From Heterocephalus glaber (taxonomy: Eukaryota; Chordata; Mammalia; Rodentia; Bathyergidae), in assembly GCF_000247695.1 (NCBI RefSeq), contig NW_004624751.1, forward strand, positions 19,399,119-19,463,118: DNA of 64,000 nt, written 5' to 3'. Positions within the stretch are counted from its first letter, which is position 1, and every line of letters starts with the position of its first letter. Position numbers and translations under genes: made by a program. Of this stretch, positions 46,376 to 58,290 are shown piece by piece. The notes below the pieces were generated by a model. It was not told the origin of the DNA. It did not search any database and worked only from the letters and a program-made list of their open reading frames with translations.

Positions 46376-47599
46376 AACATGTTGGTGCCAATTCTAATTC
46401 TATCACTTTGGGTTATTCTTTTTCCTTGTCTTTCTTTCTTTATTTTATTTATTTATTTATTTAATTTTATGTGTGTGGATGATCAAAGGGCACATGATAA
46501 AAAGATCTGGTAATTTGATCAATCATTCAGCTGCCCTTTCTTAGGAAGGTGGATGTTTACAATTGTGTGCCACTCTTGACTACTTCCACTTTTCTATAAA
46601 GATCTTATTTAATGCATCAGTACTCTTTTCTTCAGCACTTTAATATTTATTTATTACTTCCAGAAGTCTTCCCTCTCTTTGATCTATTCAGTGAACTTTC
46701 CGTGTGACTCCAAAGGATTGCTTTCTTATACGTAAAAAAAAAAAGTTAGGTACTAATAAGATTTGTAAATGCAATACAGTTTATTAAAGCAGTTTTCTAT
46801 TTCTCAGCTTTTATTGTGCATCATAAAAAAATCTGTTATATATTTCTTAGAATTTACAGAATTCAAAAATTACTAATTTATCCCTAAGTCCTGTCACACT
46901 TTTTCTACATTCTTCCCCATACCTTTGTACACATTTCTGATCATTTTAACCAGAAACATTTTAAGTTACATTTTTTTATTTTCTATGAAGTAAAACTGTC
47001 CAATATCATCACTATTTTCATTGAGTGATTTAACCTAATTTCCTGTTATTTAAAATTAAAAATTGTCATGATTTTTTTCTGTTATCAGTAAACTATTTTT
47101 TAATTTATGTAATCATTAAAGTTTCTATAGAGTATCTAAATAGGATTATATTTTTATTTTCAGTTGTTTTTAATTCTAAGATATCTTGGAAAATTATTAA
47201 AATATCAACTTGATGTTTAATCTGTGACCAACGCTGGAATGGGCACATACAACTATGTATATATTTTTATTTTATATAAACCAATGAAATATTAGTAAGT
47301 TTGTCATAAATATTTACCAAGTAGCAATTGAATGCAAGATGGTGACATTCCGGTGAATCTGTAAGGTACAGCCGGTCCTTTTCCTTTATACAGTAAATGC
47401 TTTCTCCTGTCACTCTTTGCCAGATAAGCAAATGGTATCACTATCAACTGTAGACTTCTTACTCTTCCTTAAATTTATCCGGTGCAAAATATATGCAAAA
47501 TCCAGTAGCCTTTCACTAGGAAACTTCCTCCAATCTTTCCCTAAACTCTATGCATGTCAGCATCTTTGCTGGTCTATTTTTCTCTACACTTGGCTTAAC
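46376..47599. other. No gene recognised
   Basis: AT-rich, with a (TTTA)n run at about 46441-46465. No coding signal. Confidence 0.55.
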
Positions 47600-47960
47600 A
47601 TAATCCATTAGCAGACCGAATAACTTCCCCAAACTGAAATATCATCATGTCATTCCTTTCCAATGAATACTATGTCTAGTAAATTAAAAAGCACATTTCT
47701 CACCATAACCAGGGAGATCTCACAAGATTTGGCCCCATCTGCCTTAATGTCTTCAACCCCTCATTTCTGCCTGTTACTTCATTTACTCCACACACAGAGA
47801 CTTTCCTTCTATCTTTAAGTACCAATGCTAAGAGAGAGATAACTTTCTGTACATTGTTATTATTTACACTACAGTCATCTTCCCTAGAGTAACTTTTGGC
47901 TGTGTCAAGTATTAGGGAATCAATGATGCTCAGAAGTGATGTTTGAGTTTAAATTTTTAA
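47600..47960 (+). mobile_element. L2 LINE fragment
   Basis: GATTTGGCCCCATCTGCCTT, TTCTGCCTGTTACTTCATTT and CTCCACACACAGAGACTTTC mirror the L2 sequence around ATGATCTGGCCCC...CTGCC. Diverged. Confidence 0.5.
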
Positions 47961-48350
47961 CTGTTACTGTTGAATTTGCAGAGGTAGCAAAGAATAAGGC
48001 TACAATACTGTGATTTTCCATTCAATACTTTGGAATCTCAAATTAAAAGATTTTGCTAAAAATGACAGAATATATTAATGCAATTTTAGCAGTTCTAACA
48101 TTTTATTAAATGAAATTCAACTCCAGCACTTGGAATTATCACAGCTGTTCTCCGGCCTAAAAACCTCTGAAAAACAAGACTGAAAGTCAAAATGCCAGCA
48201 AACTAATGTAATAATCTTTCTTGCTACTTTTATTTGAAAGAGCCTTCCTAATTCTCTAAAATAACTAACTAGTTACTTGCATATCGTAGAGTTTTCCCAA
48301 GTAGCACCTATCATGGAAAAAATAATCATGGTAATAAGAAATGAAAGGGC
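47961..48350. other. No gene recognised
   Basis: AT-rich DNA, nothing identified. Confidence 0.55.
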
Positions 48351-48446
48351 AATTTTTTTTTTTTTTTTTTTTTGGTACAGGAATCAAACTCAGGGCCTCA
48401 TGCTTGCCAGGCAGGCACTGCACCACTGAGCTACATCCCTGCCCCA
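48351..48446 (-). mobile_element. ID-like tRNA-derived SINE
   Basis: Long T run, then GGAATCAAACTCAGGGCCTC and CCACTGAGCTACATCCCTGC, reversed B and A boxes. AGGGCAA flanks both sides as a short duplication. Confidence 0.93.
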
Positions 48447-48599
48447 GGGCAAAGAATTTTATGTTTACACAGAAAAATTTACAAGATGTTTAATAAGGCT
48501 CTACATTCTGAGTCAAAAGAGAAACTGTATGACTACCTATAAAAACACTATACCTTTAATAAATGCGTAAATATTTAATATTTAATAATTTTAAGAAAC

Positions 48600-48690
48600 T
48601 TAAGTATCATATACTCTCTGGGCCTTAGTTTGCTCTCCAACAAAATGGGGATAAGTGTATTTTCTATCTTATAGCTTTCTTCTGAAACCT
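48600..48690 (+). mobile_element. MIR SINE fragment
   Basis: CTGGGCCTTAGTTTGCTCTC and CAACAAAATGGGGATAAGTG correspond to the GCCTCAGTTTCCTCATCTGTAAAATGGGG core of MIR. Confidence 0.75.
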
Positions 48691-50019
48691 CACAACAAAA
48701 GAGCCAGAGAGAGGTAAAACATTTCTTCATGTGTGATAAAACAGGGACTCATCATGACCCTACAACTTTCCATGAGTTAACACCAAAAATTAACATAGAA
48801 TGACTTATTTGAAATAAAAATTATGATCTGAAAAGTAAAATGATTCTTCTATTGCATCCCGTCTTTTATTCTGGAGCCTTTAGTTTTAAAACTCACAGTG
48901 TTACTTCTTAGCTGCTAAAAATAAGTTACATGCTAAAGGAAATCAAAGGGTAGACATAAGTGACAATATGTACAGTTTAGTAATTTATTGAAGATTACTT
49001 AAAACAAAAATTCTATTTCAAAAAGAAACGTGTTTTCTATTCATGAAGTTGTGGCACTTCCAACTTTGCATGCAAGTACAGTGAACAACACCATGACTGA
49101 TGGACATTTCAAAGGCTTCTGTTCCTTGGCCTTGTATGTAATGCCTTTAGAATGTATTGGTGTGTCAGTGTTATGTATTGTGTGAGTGTATGTGTGTATA
49201 TTTGTGTGTATGAGTAAATTACATAAAAATCATGGGATAATATGTGGTGCATTACAAGCACACATAAGCTACACTTAGCATTATTGTTCTTATTCTAATT
49301 CCATGTATCATTGTGTCATTATTGGCATAACAGCTAAACAACTTTACTTAGAGATCTCTGTTTATGTAAATGCTCCAAAACAAACATTAAAAATAGAACT
49401 TATTTGTATTTATACTGTAAACAAAATTTTTTCTCTATTTTATCATTTGAAGTAAATCTGTTTTGCCATAAAGTAAAACACATAATGAATTTCAGATAAA
49501 GAGAAGTGTTTTTCTTATTTTCTTGTGATTATAATTTGATAAAGGCATCCATTTTGTGGCAGAAAACAGATCATTAGCGTACCTATTTTGAGTGCCCTCT
49601 AGTGGTCACTCACTCAGTAACAGTCAAGGAACTTGAATTTGTAGCCTAGAAAATCACGAGTAATTTTCAAAAGTTTCAATAGAAAACTCTTTTTTCAACC
49701 AAGAAATTGATTTCAGAAAGGATAAATAATACATTCCTTATTAGTATAATTCTTGGAAAAATTCAAACGAAGTACAAATTTACTCCTATTATGTTTCAAT
49801 TATCCAGTCATTACCTTATTAAAATACTATTTTATTATTTTAACTGAATTGTCCATTATTTAGAAATCATAAAAATTGATACAATGTATATCATTTACAG
49901 AAATCATAACTGATTCTGTAAAGATATTATACCTGAAGTTCTATTTCTTTTGCCATTTTCCCCTTACTACTTTCCTTTCTCCCTTCCTACCTTCCATTTA
50001 AACTTCCTTTATTAACCTT
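48691..50019. other. No gene recognised
   Basis: AT-rich, with a TG-rich patch at about 49155-49215 and a CTCF-like site at 49591-49608. Confidence 0.55.
49591..49608 (-). promoter_or_regulatory. CTCF-like motif, strong core
   Basis: The minus strand reads TGACCACTAGAGGGCACT, containing the full CCACTAGAGGGCA core of CTCF sites. It is not within a recognised SINE. Its orientation is convergent with the weaker plus-strand motif at 33403. Prediction from sequence alone. Confidence 0.5.
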
Positions 50020-50393
50020 TGTTACGGTTTAGAACTAATGTGTCCTCCAAAAGCCTCACGTGTTTGGAAGATGATTGGACCCTGGGGGCTGTACTCATGA
50101 GTGGATGCATCTATTACTGGGTTCTGTAGATAAATATGCTGTTAGGGTGGGCCTGATGGGATAAGGTAACTGAAGCTGTGACCTAGGGAAGTGCATTCTT
50201 GCCTCTGGGTCCTCCTTTCTCTGTTTCCTGGCTGCCAGGAGTTGAGCGCCTTTTCCTCTGCCATGGCTCTCTTCCGCCCTGCTCCTGCGTGGGAGCCAGC
50301 CAACCACAGCCCAAAGCCATGAGCCAGAATAAGCCTTCTCTTCCTTAAAGTTGTAGGTGTGAGTATTGCGTAAGTGGAAAGTGATTAGGACAA
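50020..50393 (+). mobile_element. MaLR-type solo LTR
   Basis: TGTTACGGTTTAGAACTAAT, AAAAGCCTCACGTGTTTGGA, GTGGATGCATCTATTACTGG, GGAGCCAGCCAACCACAGC, GAGCCAGAATAAGCCTTC, and the end AAGTGATTAGGACAA. A different subfamily from the 29527 copy. Confidence 0.8.
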
Positions 50394-51540
50394 TTTTATA
50401 TATTTTTAAATACATTAAGATTTATCATTTTTTGAGCATTTTAAAATTTAAAAATATTTGGCACTTATTAACAGTTTGATAATTGTTTAATAGATAAAAT
50501 CCTAACGGAAGATAAATTGTTCAGTTTAATGAACAAATATTTAAGTTCAATTATGATTAAATACTATCCACAGAACATTTTACTTGCAATGGAATTGTCT
50601 ATTTCATTTTAACTTGCATATTGTATTACCTTTACAAAAGAAATACCTATATTTTTATGATAACCAAAGAAAATTTCTTTTCATATTCTCATATATTTTG
50701 CTGTGTAAGCTTATTTGTAGACAAGGAGTTCTGTTTTATGGTTGCTTTAGAATTCTATTCTAATATGTGACTTAAATTCCTTTTTGGATCATATTATTGG
50801 CAGGGAAATTGTGTTCTCAGTATGGTATTTTAGATATTGTTGAGAAAATAGGTAGACTCCATTTTGAAGTATTTCCCATAAATATTAAGCTAAACATAAT
50901 ACACAGAAGATAATACATATCTTAAGTATTTCATCATTAGGTTGATATTTTCTAATTAACTTTCTATTTTCTGCCTGTGTGTTCTTTGCTGCATATAACT
51001 TGGCACATAGGAAAAAAAAAAGTATAGGAAAAGTTAATTAACTAACAAGTATGATATAAAATAACCTTACCAAAATTATAAATTCAGTTACTGTTTTCTA
51101 AAGGTATATTTTCATATAAACTATTTCCTTAGAAAATAAGACCTATGCTAGATTAATGTAGTATAAAATATATTAGATATTTTTGAAATAACAAAGTTAT
51201 GAACAACTTCAGTAAAGAAAAATTAGAATAACAGTATCTATGGGCAATATAGTTTTCCACCTATAATGAACATTATCTTTGTTTTATCTTTTCTTTCTGA
51301 TAGTTCCAGATTTGAAATTATAAAAATGTAACAGTCAACCTCCATTTTAAGGAATCTACTATCTTTTTTCATCTGGTAGAATTTCTGTTTATATCCAGTG
51401 CTAGCTGGGGAGTCTTTTTCTACACATATCGTAAAGTGTGAGTTTTTCTCAAAAGGAGGTATCAGCTGTAATGAGAAAGTTACCTCAGTAGTTAACTTCA
51501 TAATGTATACATAGTCTATACTTCATAAAATGCAGAACAT
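50394..51540. other. No gene recognised
   Basis: Very AT-rich. The 87-residue minus-strand frame at 51238-51501 shows no motif or relative that I recognise. Confidence 0.55.
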
Positions 51541-51542
51541 AA

Positions 51543-51632
51543 GGCTTAGGATGTAGTTCAGCAGTGCCATGCCCGCCTGGCAATGCCAGGTCCTGAGTTC
51601 CATCCTTGGTACCAAAAATTAAAAAAAAAAAG
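51543..51632 (+). mobile_element. ID-like tRNA-derived SINE
   Basis: GGCTTAGGATGTAGTTCAGC (A box, eroded) and GAGTTCCATCCTTGGTACC (B box) with an A-rich tail. Confidence 0.9.
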
Positions 51633-51735
51633 ATATACAGAAAATTCACAAATGGTCATTCTTGGTTCAGCTTTTTAAAATATATTAAAATTCCATTTCC
51701 ATATTTAAATGATTCCTTTAAATGTTTGTCACATC

Positions 51736-51918
51736 TTTTTTTTTTTCCAGTACAGGTTCTTCACACTAAGCTACATCCTGAGCCACTTTTTAATTCTTTC
51801 TTATTTTTTATTTTGAGAAACGTTCTCACTAAATTGTCCAAGTCAAATGAACTTGAGATCATTCTGCCTCAGCCTCCCAAAATGCTGGGATTATAGGTAT
51901 GTGCCACCACACTTGGCT
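51736..51918 (-). mobile_element. B1-ID dimeric SINE
   Basis: Plus strand: T run, inverted ID half (CTTCACACTAAGCTACATCC), T-rich linker, then inverted B1 half (TTTTGAGAAACGTTCTCAC, CTCAGCCTCCCAAAATGCTG, GTGCCACCACACTTGGCT). The B1 half is nearly full length, making this the clearest dimer in the window. Confidence 0.8.
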
Positions 51919-52352
51919 GTGACAACATTTTCTTGAATATTTTTTTCTTGAATATTGTTTAAAAGCAATAGTTTGTGCATCCAGTTGGCCTTTGTTCACT
52001 TTTTAATACACAAAGAATAATCCATAAAATCAGTGGCAAAATGAAGCATTTACGGTTAGCAGTACAGAGTGTTAGAGTACCAGACTCTCAATTGAAAGAT
52101 ATGGTAGTTTCTACCAAACATATTTTTTTGGTAAAACATTTTTAGCACACATCTAATCAAACTGTGTTTTCTACTAATATTTATTTGTTATATCACTCAC
52201 TAAAGCAGTCAATTCTATAATTCACTTTTGAAGTATACAGTGACCCCTCTTTTCAACAAAATTATAATTTTCACTCTCAGTAACTGAACACGTAAAAGGT
52301 GAGAAGAAGCTCTTTCCAATGCAGAAAGATCCATAAGCTGCAGGAAGTGCAG
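51919..52352. other. No gene recognised
   Basis: AT-rich DNA without identified features. Confidence 0.55.
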
Positions 52353-52713
52353 TCAGCTTCCCTATTCCTGTGACACAGTACCCAACACTCACAACTTAAA
52401 AGAGGAGAAGGTTTAATTTGGCTCACATTTAGGGAGATTGAGTGCACCACTCAGCTGACTCCAAGGCAAAAGCCGCATGGTGGAAAGACATGGTGGAAGG
52501 AAACTGCACACCTCATGCAACCGGAAGCAGAGTGACATGAGGATCCAGAGAGAGGTAAATCTTCTAAAGTCAAGCCCACAGTGACATACATGTCTTGCAG
52601 TCAAGCCCCACCCAACAACCCATTTAGCTGTGAACTCATCAATGGATTAATCCAAATCTCCACACCCTGAAACATGAGACTTTGGGGAGACTTTCTAGAT
52701 CTAAACCACAACA
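52353..52713 (-). mobile_element. MaLR-type solo LTR
   Basis: CCTGTGACACAGTACCCAAC, GAAGGTTTAATTTGGCTCAC, CAGCTGACTCCAAGGCAAAA, TGGATTAATCC and the end CTAGATCTAAACCACAACA. A near-complete reverse copy. Confidence 0.85.
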
Positions 52714-54219
52714 CTTATTTCTGTGATGACTTAACACTGTTGATAAGATTCAATCTGTACATTTACTTGTTATTTGATGGACTACATTTGTAATGCATAA
52801 ATTCTCCAGGAATTTAAGTTTTTGTGTATTCTATAGTCCTTAGAAAGGAGGCTACTGAGTACAACCAAATTCACTTTTATCCAACAATAATTTTGAAAAT
52901 GTACAATTATTCTTCAAATAAATGGCATAAAGTAGATCTTTTTATACAATGTCCTAAGTGTTGCAACAGGGATTTAGGATAGTGACACTATAATGAAACT
53001 TGTCTGGTACATCTTTTCCTCAGTACTGTATGGAGACTGAAATGATGAACATTAGTAAAATGATAGATCATATCACAACAACTAGTCTTACAATTGGACT
53101 CAGATGCTACTTCCTATGTTACTTATATTGAAGCTTCATAATAATCCTCATTCCAGATCATAATTAAGCCTTGACTGCATCCATCATTTTCTGAGTGAAA
53201 GTGTATGCCAATCAAACTGAAAAGATCATACTAGTATCCTCTTTTTTGAAGCATAAAAGTATATACAATTTTTAATATATTAAAATATTAAAATATTAAT
53301 ATATTAAAAATATTTTAGAAAATATGCTCCACATCTACAATGCTGGTTGGAAAATGTAGGAACTAACAGCATTTAGCTTTCTTAACAGACAGTTCCTTCC
53401 AGCAACAGTATAAAACCAACACTGTGAAAGATAAAATGCACCAGACGAGGAGATTTTATTCACATTATTATAATACCAAGATTGATCATTAATACAAATA
53501 GGCTGAAAACCTGAAGTCTCATGAAACAAGAAACTTAAGAGCAAGAATAGGGAGGAGTCCTATCTGAGTGACAGAAGAAGCATTAGTCCAGTCTTAGAAT
53601 ATGTGAGGATGTGGTGGTCTTTTAGACATTTTAAAACCAGAAAAAGTGAAAGACAGGGGAATTATTTTCTTTAGTATTTTCTAGAAGCAAAGGTTCAGGG
53701 AAATTTGAATACTGCCAAAGAATTAATCCAATCTTTGTAAATATTAAATTGCTCTAGATTCACTTACCATTTTATAAAATTTTCTCCATTTACACTAAAA
53801 ATAGTTCATCACTAAATACTCTGAAGTGATAAAATTTTGCTGTATTTATTTGCCAGTAACACCTATTTTGACAAATGGTCTTTCTTATTAACCCAAATTT
53901 TATGGCAGTATGAAATGTACAATTTAAGCAGAATTTCCTTTAATACTCAAATCTACTGAAAGAATTAAAAGAAACATGAGGATAAAAATAAAATACAATA
54001 TCAGGAACATTTTGCATGTGCAAAGAAAGGAAGTGCAATACAAATGTTGAAAAGAGTTGGCAAATCCAAGAGAAATACTAGTGTATTGTTGCAAAAATGA
54101 CCGTAAGAAGTATAATTGTAATATGTGTAATTTACAGGCTTTGTGTTCTGATTTATGGCTTGATTATTTTGGTTTGGATTTAGTTCTGCCAGCCACATTA
54201 GTGACCACAAAATCCAGAT
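52714..54219. other. No gene recognised
   Basis: AT-rich; includes an imperfect AATATTA/TTAAAA run at about 53270-53315. Frames of 69 residues at 53335-53544 and 54001-54210 are incidental. Confidence 0.55.
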
Positions 54220-54425
54220 TATATCTTTTTAAAAAAATTTTTTATTGGTACATTGTAGGTATACAATACGTTTACATTTATCATTGGGTGCTTGTACCTG
54301 TACATGATGTATCTTGGTTCTTGTTTTTTTCCCCATTACCTGTGTGTCCTTCACCCCTCCACCCTTCCCTATTTACATAGATTTTGTCCCCATTTTTTTC
54401 TTTTCTCATAATTTTTCCTTTCCCT
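54220..54425 (-). mobile_element. 5'-truncated L1 3' UTR
   Basis: Plus strand TTATTGGTACATTGTAGGTA, CATTGGGTGCTTGTACCTG, TATCTTGGTTCTTG and a C-rich CACCCCTCCACCC block. It is the reverse of the L1 end at 60345 and matches 5614. Confidence 0.8.
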
Positions 54426-55929
54426 TCTATGATAAGGAGAATGCTTTCAGCTATAGAGAAGAAAATTCTCTCAATTAAGATTAGAAACTAGTGAGATGTT
54501 TTGGGATTGATCCTCACCTACAAACATGCAGGATTCTATTAATCAATAAGTACTTTGTTAATTTGAAAATAAAAACTATAGTTCATTTTTCTATTTAGCT
54601 TTCTCCCACCTATTTCCTGGCCCACAGAAAATGTTTGCAGGTAAATGTACAATAACTGTGAGCCATGAAGATATCCCCATGCACTCCTAAATGTGGTCTG
54701 CTTACCTCCACAGTGATGAATATATCAAGAAACAAAAAGACATAGGTGTCATCAGGTAAGTGTAGAGCATGGAAACAGTAAAGGAATGACAATTTAAATA
54801 ATAATTTAATGTGGTAATGTTTATCTGCGAATTGCTGTTAGGACTTGAGAATGTGCACAAAATAATCTTTTGCTCTTGGCTGTCTCCGTGTAAATGATAA
54901 TACACTCACTCAGGTCCAAAGATTGTATTTTTTTTGGTGTTCAGCAAAAGTCCTTTTACCTAGTATTTTTTTTATGTGAGTTACTATCCGCTGTATCTCT
55001 AGTCCACACAACTATTTGTTAAAGCAGTCATATTACATGTTGCTCACATACACTGTCTGTGAGAGCCAAGCTCTCCCTGATATCATCCGCAATCACAGAG
55101 CAACACCTTTTTCTACAATGATGTTACTGTCCCAGACTGACAGGAGTTCCCTCTTCCTTCCATATAAAAGTAACCATATTCTACTTGCTTTTATAAAAGG
55201 TCTTTTTTTCCTGTATTATCTTCCATAGTGTAATGAGAATGTACTAAAAGTTAATTATGTAAAAATGAAAGATGGTCAACAAGCAAATTGTACTTTAGAG
55301 GATGATTAGTTGAAACTCCTAGTTTCACCTAATTTCTAAGGCAAATGCACCTACACAACTGGCACATACATTTCTATTACAAGTAACTCGTGGCAAAATG
55401 AAACCCTGCAACTCTCAGGAACTCTGATGTACATACATGTTCACACACTCACACAGAGAAATATCTCTGTAGTGTAGGTACGTGATGGATAAAGATGCTG
55501 GAGTCTGTGAACATATTATAGTAATTTACATATAATTAAAAAATAGATTATGCAAATCCATAGGGATAATTTTCTAAAATTGGGGGAATTTATCTGATTC
55601 TGATCTACTTGAGAATATTTGATAACTCTACTGTCAGTGCTTCTTTTGATTTTTTTTATTGTGTCAAGTAGATACAGCAGATCCAGAACTTCATGTATCT
55701 AAATCTGAAAAAATACTTATTTTATGTAAATCCTTTTTACAGAAACAAAAGCAGTGATTCTTTAACTACCATATGATTTATCAATATGTAAAATGCAATG
55801 TATTGTGAATATCTCTAACCTGTTTAGAAATGTTAGACTATTTTAGATTCTAAGAGTAATATCTCTTGAAAATCTGAAATAAATTTTTTTAATAATGCCA
55901 TTTAAAAAAAATTTCAGCAAATTGCAGCA
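54426..55929. other. No gene recognised
   Basis: AT-rich; a small CACACTCACACA patch near 55441. No coding evidence. Confidence 0.55.
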
Positions 55930-56347
55930 GCATGCTCTGAAGCTCATTTTTCTTCTTTTTCAGCTTTCTGACTTCTGCTTCTGAAAATAATACATGACAA
56001 GACTTCTTTCTTCTCTAATTATAACTGGAAAATTCATTCATCAGCCAGGTGTAAGAGAGTTTGGCCCTCAAGTGACAGATCTTGGAGCTCTGAGGAATTT
56101 GCACCGCAGGTTTCTTTCCTGTTCACTGCCCCTCAGGGATCCCACTGCAGTCCAGATGGAGGAAGAGTCTGCTCTCTCCTGCTCCTTCGCAGGCCTGGGG
56201 ACTTCCTACTCTCCCTCCGCAGGCACAGAATCCTCATTGGGCCCGCTTTCATCACGAATGCCAGATGCTTCAAGCCATGACCTTGGAAATAATTCCATTG
56301 ATGGTTTAAAAACAGGAAGAAGAGTAAATGAAAACATAGAAAGGTGA
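55930..56347 (+). other. GC-richer island with possible acceptor and ORF
   Basis: A pyrimidine tract ending TTCTTCTTTTTCAG at about 55962 forms a good splice-acceptor pattern. The following 380 bases are much less AT-rich than the neighbourhood and contain the longest unassigned sense frame (55994-56347, 117 residues). The frame has no recognisable domain, signal peptide or repeat structure, and its start lacks support. It could be a noncoding RNA exon or an unrecognised LTR fragment. I do not call a gene. Confidence 0.25.
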
Positions 56348-56515
56348 AGGAAAAAGAGGAAGACAGAAAGACATAGGAAGGGAAGAAGTGAGGGAGGGGA
56401 GATGGGAGGGGGGGAGAAAAAGAAAGCATGGCTTAGCAAGCAATATGGAGAGAAAGTAAGAGATAAAAAGACATAGAAATAGAGAAGAAAGGGAAAGAGG
56501 AATGATAGAAAAGAG
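56340..56515. repeat. GA-rich purine tract with G4 motif
   Basis: Plus strand almost only A and G. Bases 56392-56414 hold four G runs with short loops, matching the G-quadruplex pattern. The 141- and 98-residue minus-strand frames here are translations of the pyrimidine strand. Confidence 0.85.
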
Positions 56516-56714
56516 GACATTTCATATAAGTCCATCATACTTTTGTACCATTTTCTCATGAGAGTTTTATGGACTATATTTTCAAGTCTTTCATAAGTGA
56601 ACTTGCATAATTTACTTAGAAGAACAAACATACAGAATTATTTTAGCAAAGTATCTGATTCTCTGAAGGTTTTTTAAAATAATAAATGAATTCTTAGAAT
56701 CCCCAAAATCAAAG

Positions 56715-56815
56715 TCTCTCCTTCATTTTCTCGCTATACTTCTCCCTCCCTTCTTCTCTCCATCTTCCCTTCCTTCCTCCCTTTCCCTTCTCCACTTTCC
56801 TCCCTTTCTCTAACT
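56715..56815. repeat. CT-rich pyrimidine tract
   Basis: CTTCCCT/TCCTT units on the plus strand, opposite in strand bias to the purine tract 200 bp upstream. Confidence 0.8.
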
Positions 56816-57194
56816 ACATTGCAAATAACAGGATATTGATTTTTTTTTAAATGCCAGCCTTCTGCTTCCTGTGTAAGGATGCAACTGAGCAGCACTCACT
56901 GCATTATCTGTTAAACATCTTTGCTAACAGTGAATCTCTTCGGTACTTGTTCTGGAACCGCTGACAAGATTTACTATTATCTCTTCAATTTCATCTTCCT
57001 CTTCTTTCCTCCCTATGGGAAAAAAACATCTGTATGGCTTAGAGGGAATTAAATATGTTAGAATGGATCTCTTGCTTGTCATCTTATTTTAAAGTGTTTA
57101 CTTTTTTCTTTTTTCTCCCCTGTTCATTTTATAATATTAGAGAATATTTTAAGGAGCCTACAAAAAAACCTCCATATCCACTCACAGTAATTAA
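56816..57194. other. No gene recognised
   Basis: Mixed-composition sequence; nothing identified. Confidence 0.5.
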
Positions 57195-57310
57195 TTAACT
57201 CATTTGTTTAGTTAACACACAGTTATGGAGGCTCTATTTTATGTCAAGCAATGTGCTTAGTAATTGGGATTTAGGAACTAAAGACAAAGCCTATAAGGGG
57301 GGCAAGCCCT
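57195..57310. mobile_element. L2-like fragment
   Basis: GGCTCTATTTTATGTCAAGC, AATGTGCTTAGTAATTGGGA and CTAAAGACAAAGCC resemble the CTACTATGTGCCAGGCACTG...GGGATACA segment of L2-type repeats. Confidence 0.45.
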
Positions 57311-57759
57311 CTTACATTAGACTTTCACTGTGATTTTCTTTTGTCCAGAGCCTTTTAAAATGGAAAAGGCAAAAATCACCCTTACATATACATTCTAAAA
57401 TATCCTAATTGTATGTGTGAAATATGTTCTTGAGGCCAAATCATAAAACAAAATGTATTAAGTATATCTTGACTGCATATTGTCATATGGAAACAAAGGT
57501 TTTGACCACGGAAATGTTTTAAGCTTTATACAATACAATATAAAATTTATATTTTGCTTGAATATTGACAATATTTAATATTTATAACTAATTCAAGCCT
57601 TAGATAAAATCTGGAAAAAAGTAGCTCCTGTCTCCTAGATTTATTTTCAATTTTGGTTTCCAACCTGATATGCCTATGATAGATTCCTCAAGCTTAACTA
57701 TACTAAATAAAAACTCTTGAGATTTTTTTTCTGTATATTTTCTTCCCCCATATGACACC

Positions 57760-58290
57760 AGTATTTACTGACTCAGTGATTCAAGCCATAAATAGTTACC
57801 CTTGATTTTTCTCTTTCCTATACTATTGTACGTTAAAATCTATGTTCAAGTTTTATTGGTATTGTCTCCACTACATATCTGAAATCTTTTCATACCTTTC
57901 TTTCTGTTCTTAGGTTTTGATGTGAATGATAGTCTCCTATCTGGACTGCTGCAGCACCCTTCTCTTTGCTGTCTCATTTCTGTTCTGGTTCTCCTAAGAT
58001 CCATTTCACATACAGTAGCATAATTACCTATCAACAATATATACCAACTTGTGCTGTATCTTTGAAATTTGTCAGAGACTTTTTCTTAGAAAATTAAAGA
58101 CCTTCTTCTCTGAGGTTACATTTCAATCTACTATATCACCCTGCATGGTTACCTTCTTATGAATACTCTATGAAAGTATATTATCCATTGATGTTTTCAG
58201 ATATTTTTCAGTCTATCCTGCCCTGAATATAACCTACACTGCACTATAGTTTCTATATTGCTTCTCTCTTAACATTAACACTATACCCAG
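57760..58290 (+). mobile_element. L2 LINE fragment
   Basis: ACCCTTGATTTTTCTCTTTC, TATTGTCTCCACTACATATC, GATAGTCTCCTATCTGGACT, CTGCTGCAGCACCCTTCTC and a CTATATCACCCTGCATGG block follow the L2 order over more than 400 bp. Confidence 0.65.

Noticed and set aside
56206..56631. 141-residue minus-strand frame, the longest in the window
   Set aside because: Its body is the pyrimidine strand of a GA-rich tract, giving F/L/S/P low-complexity residues with no homology.
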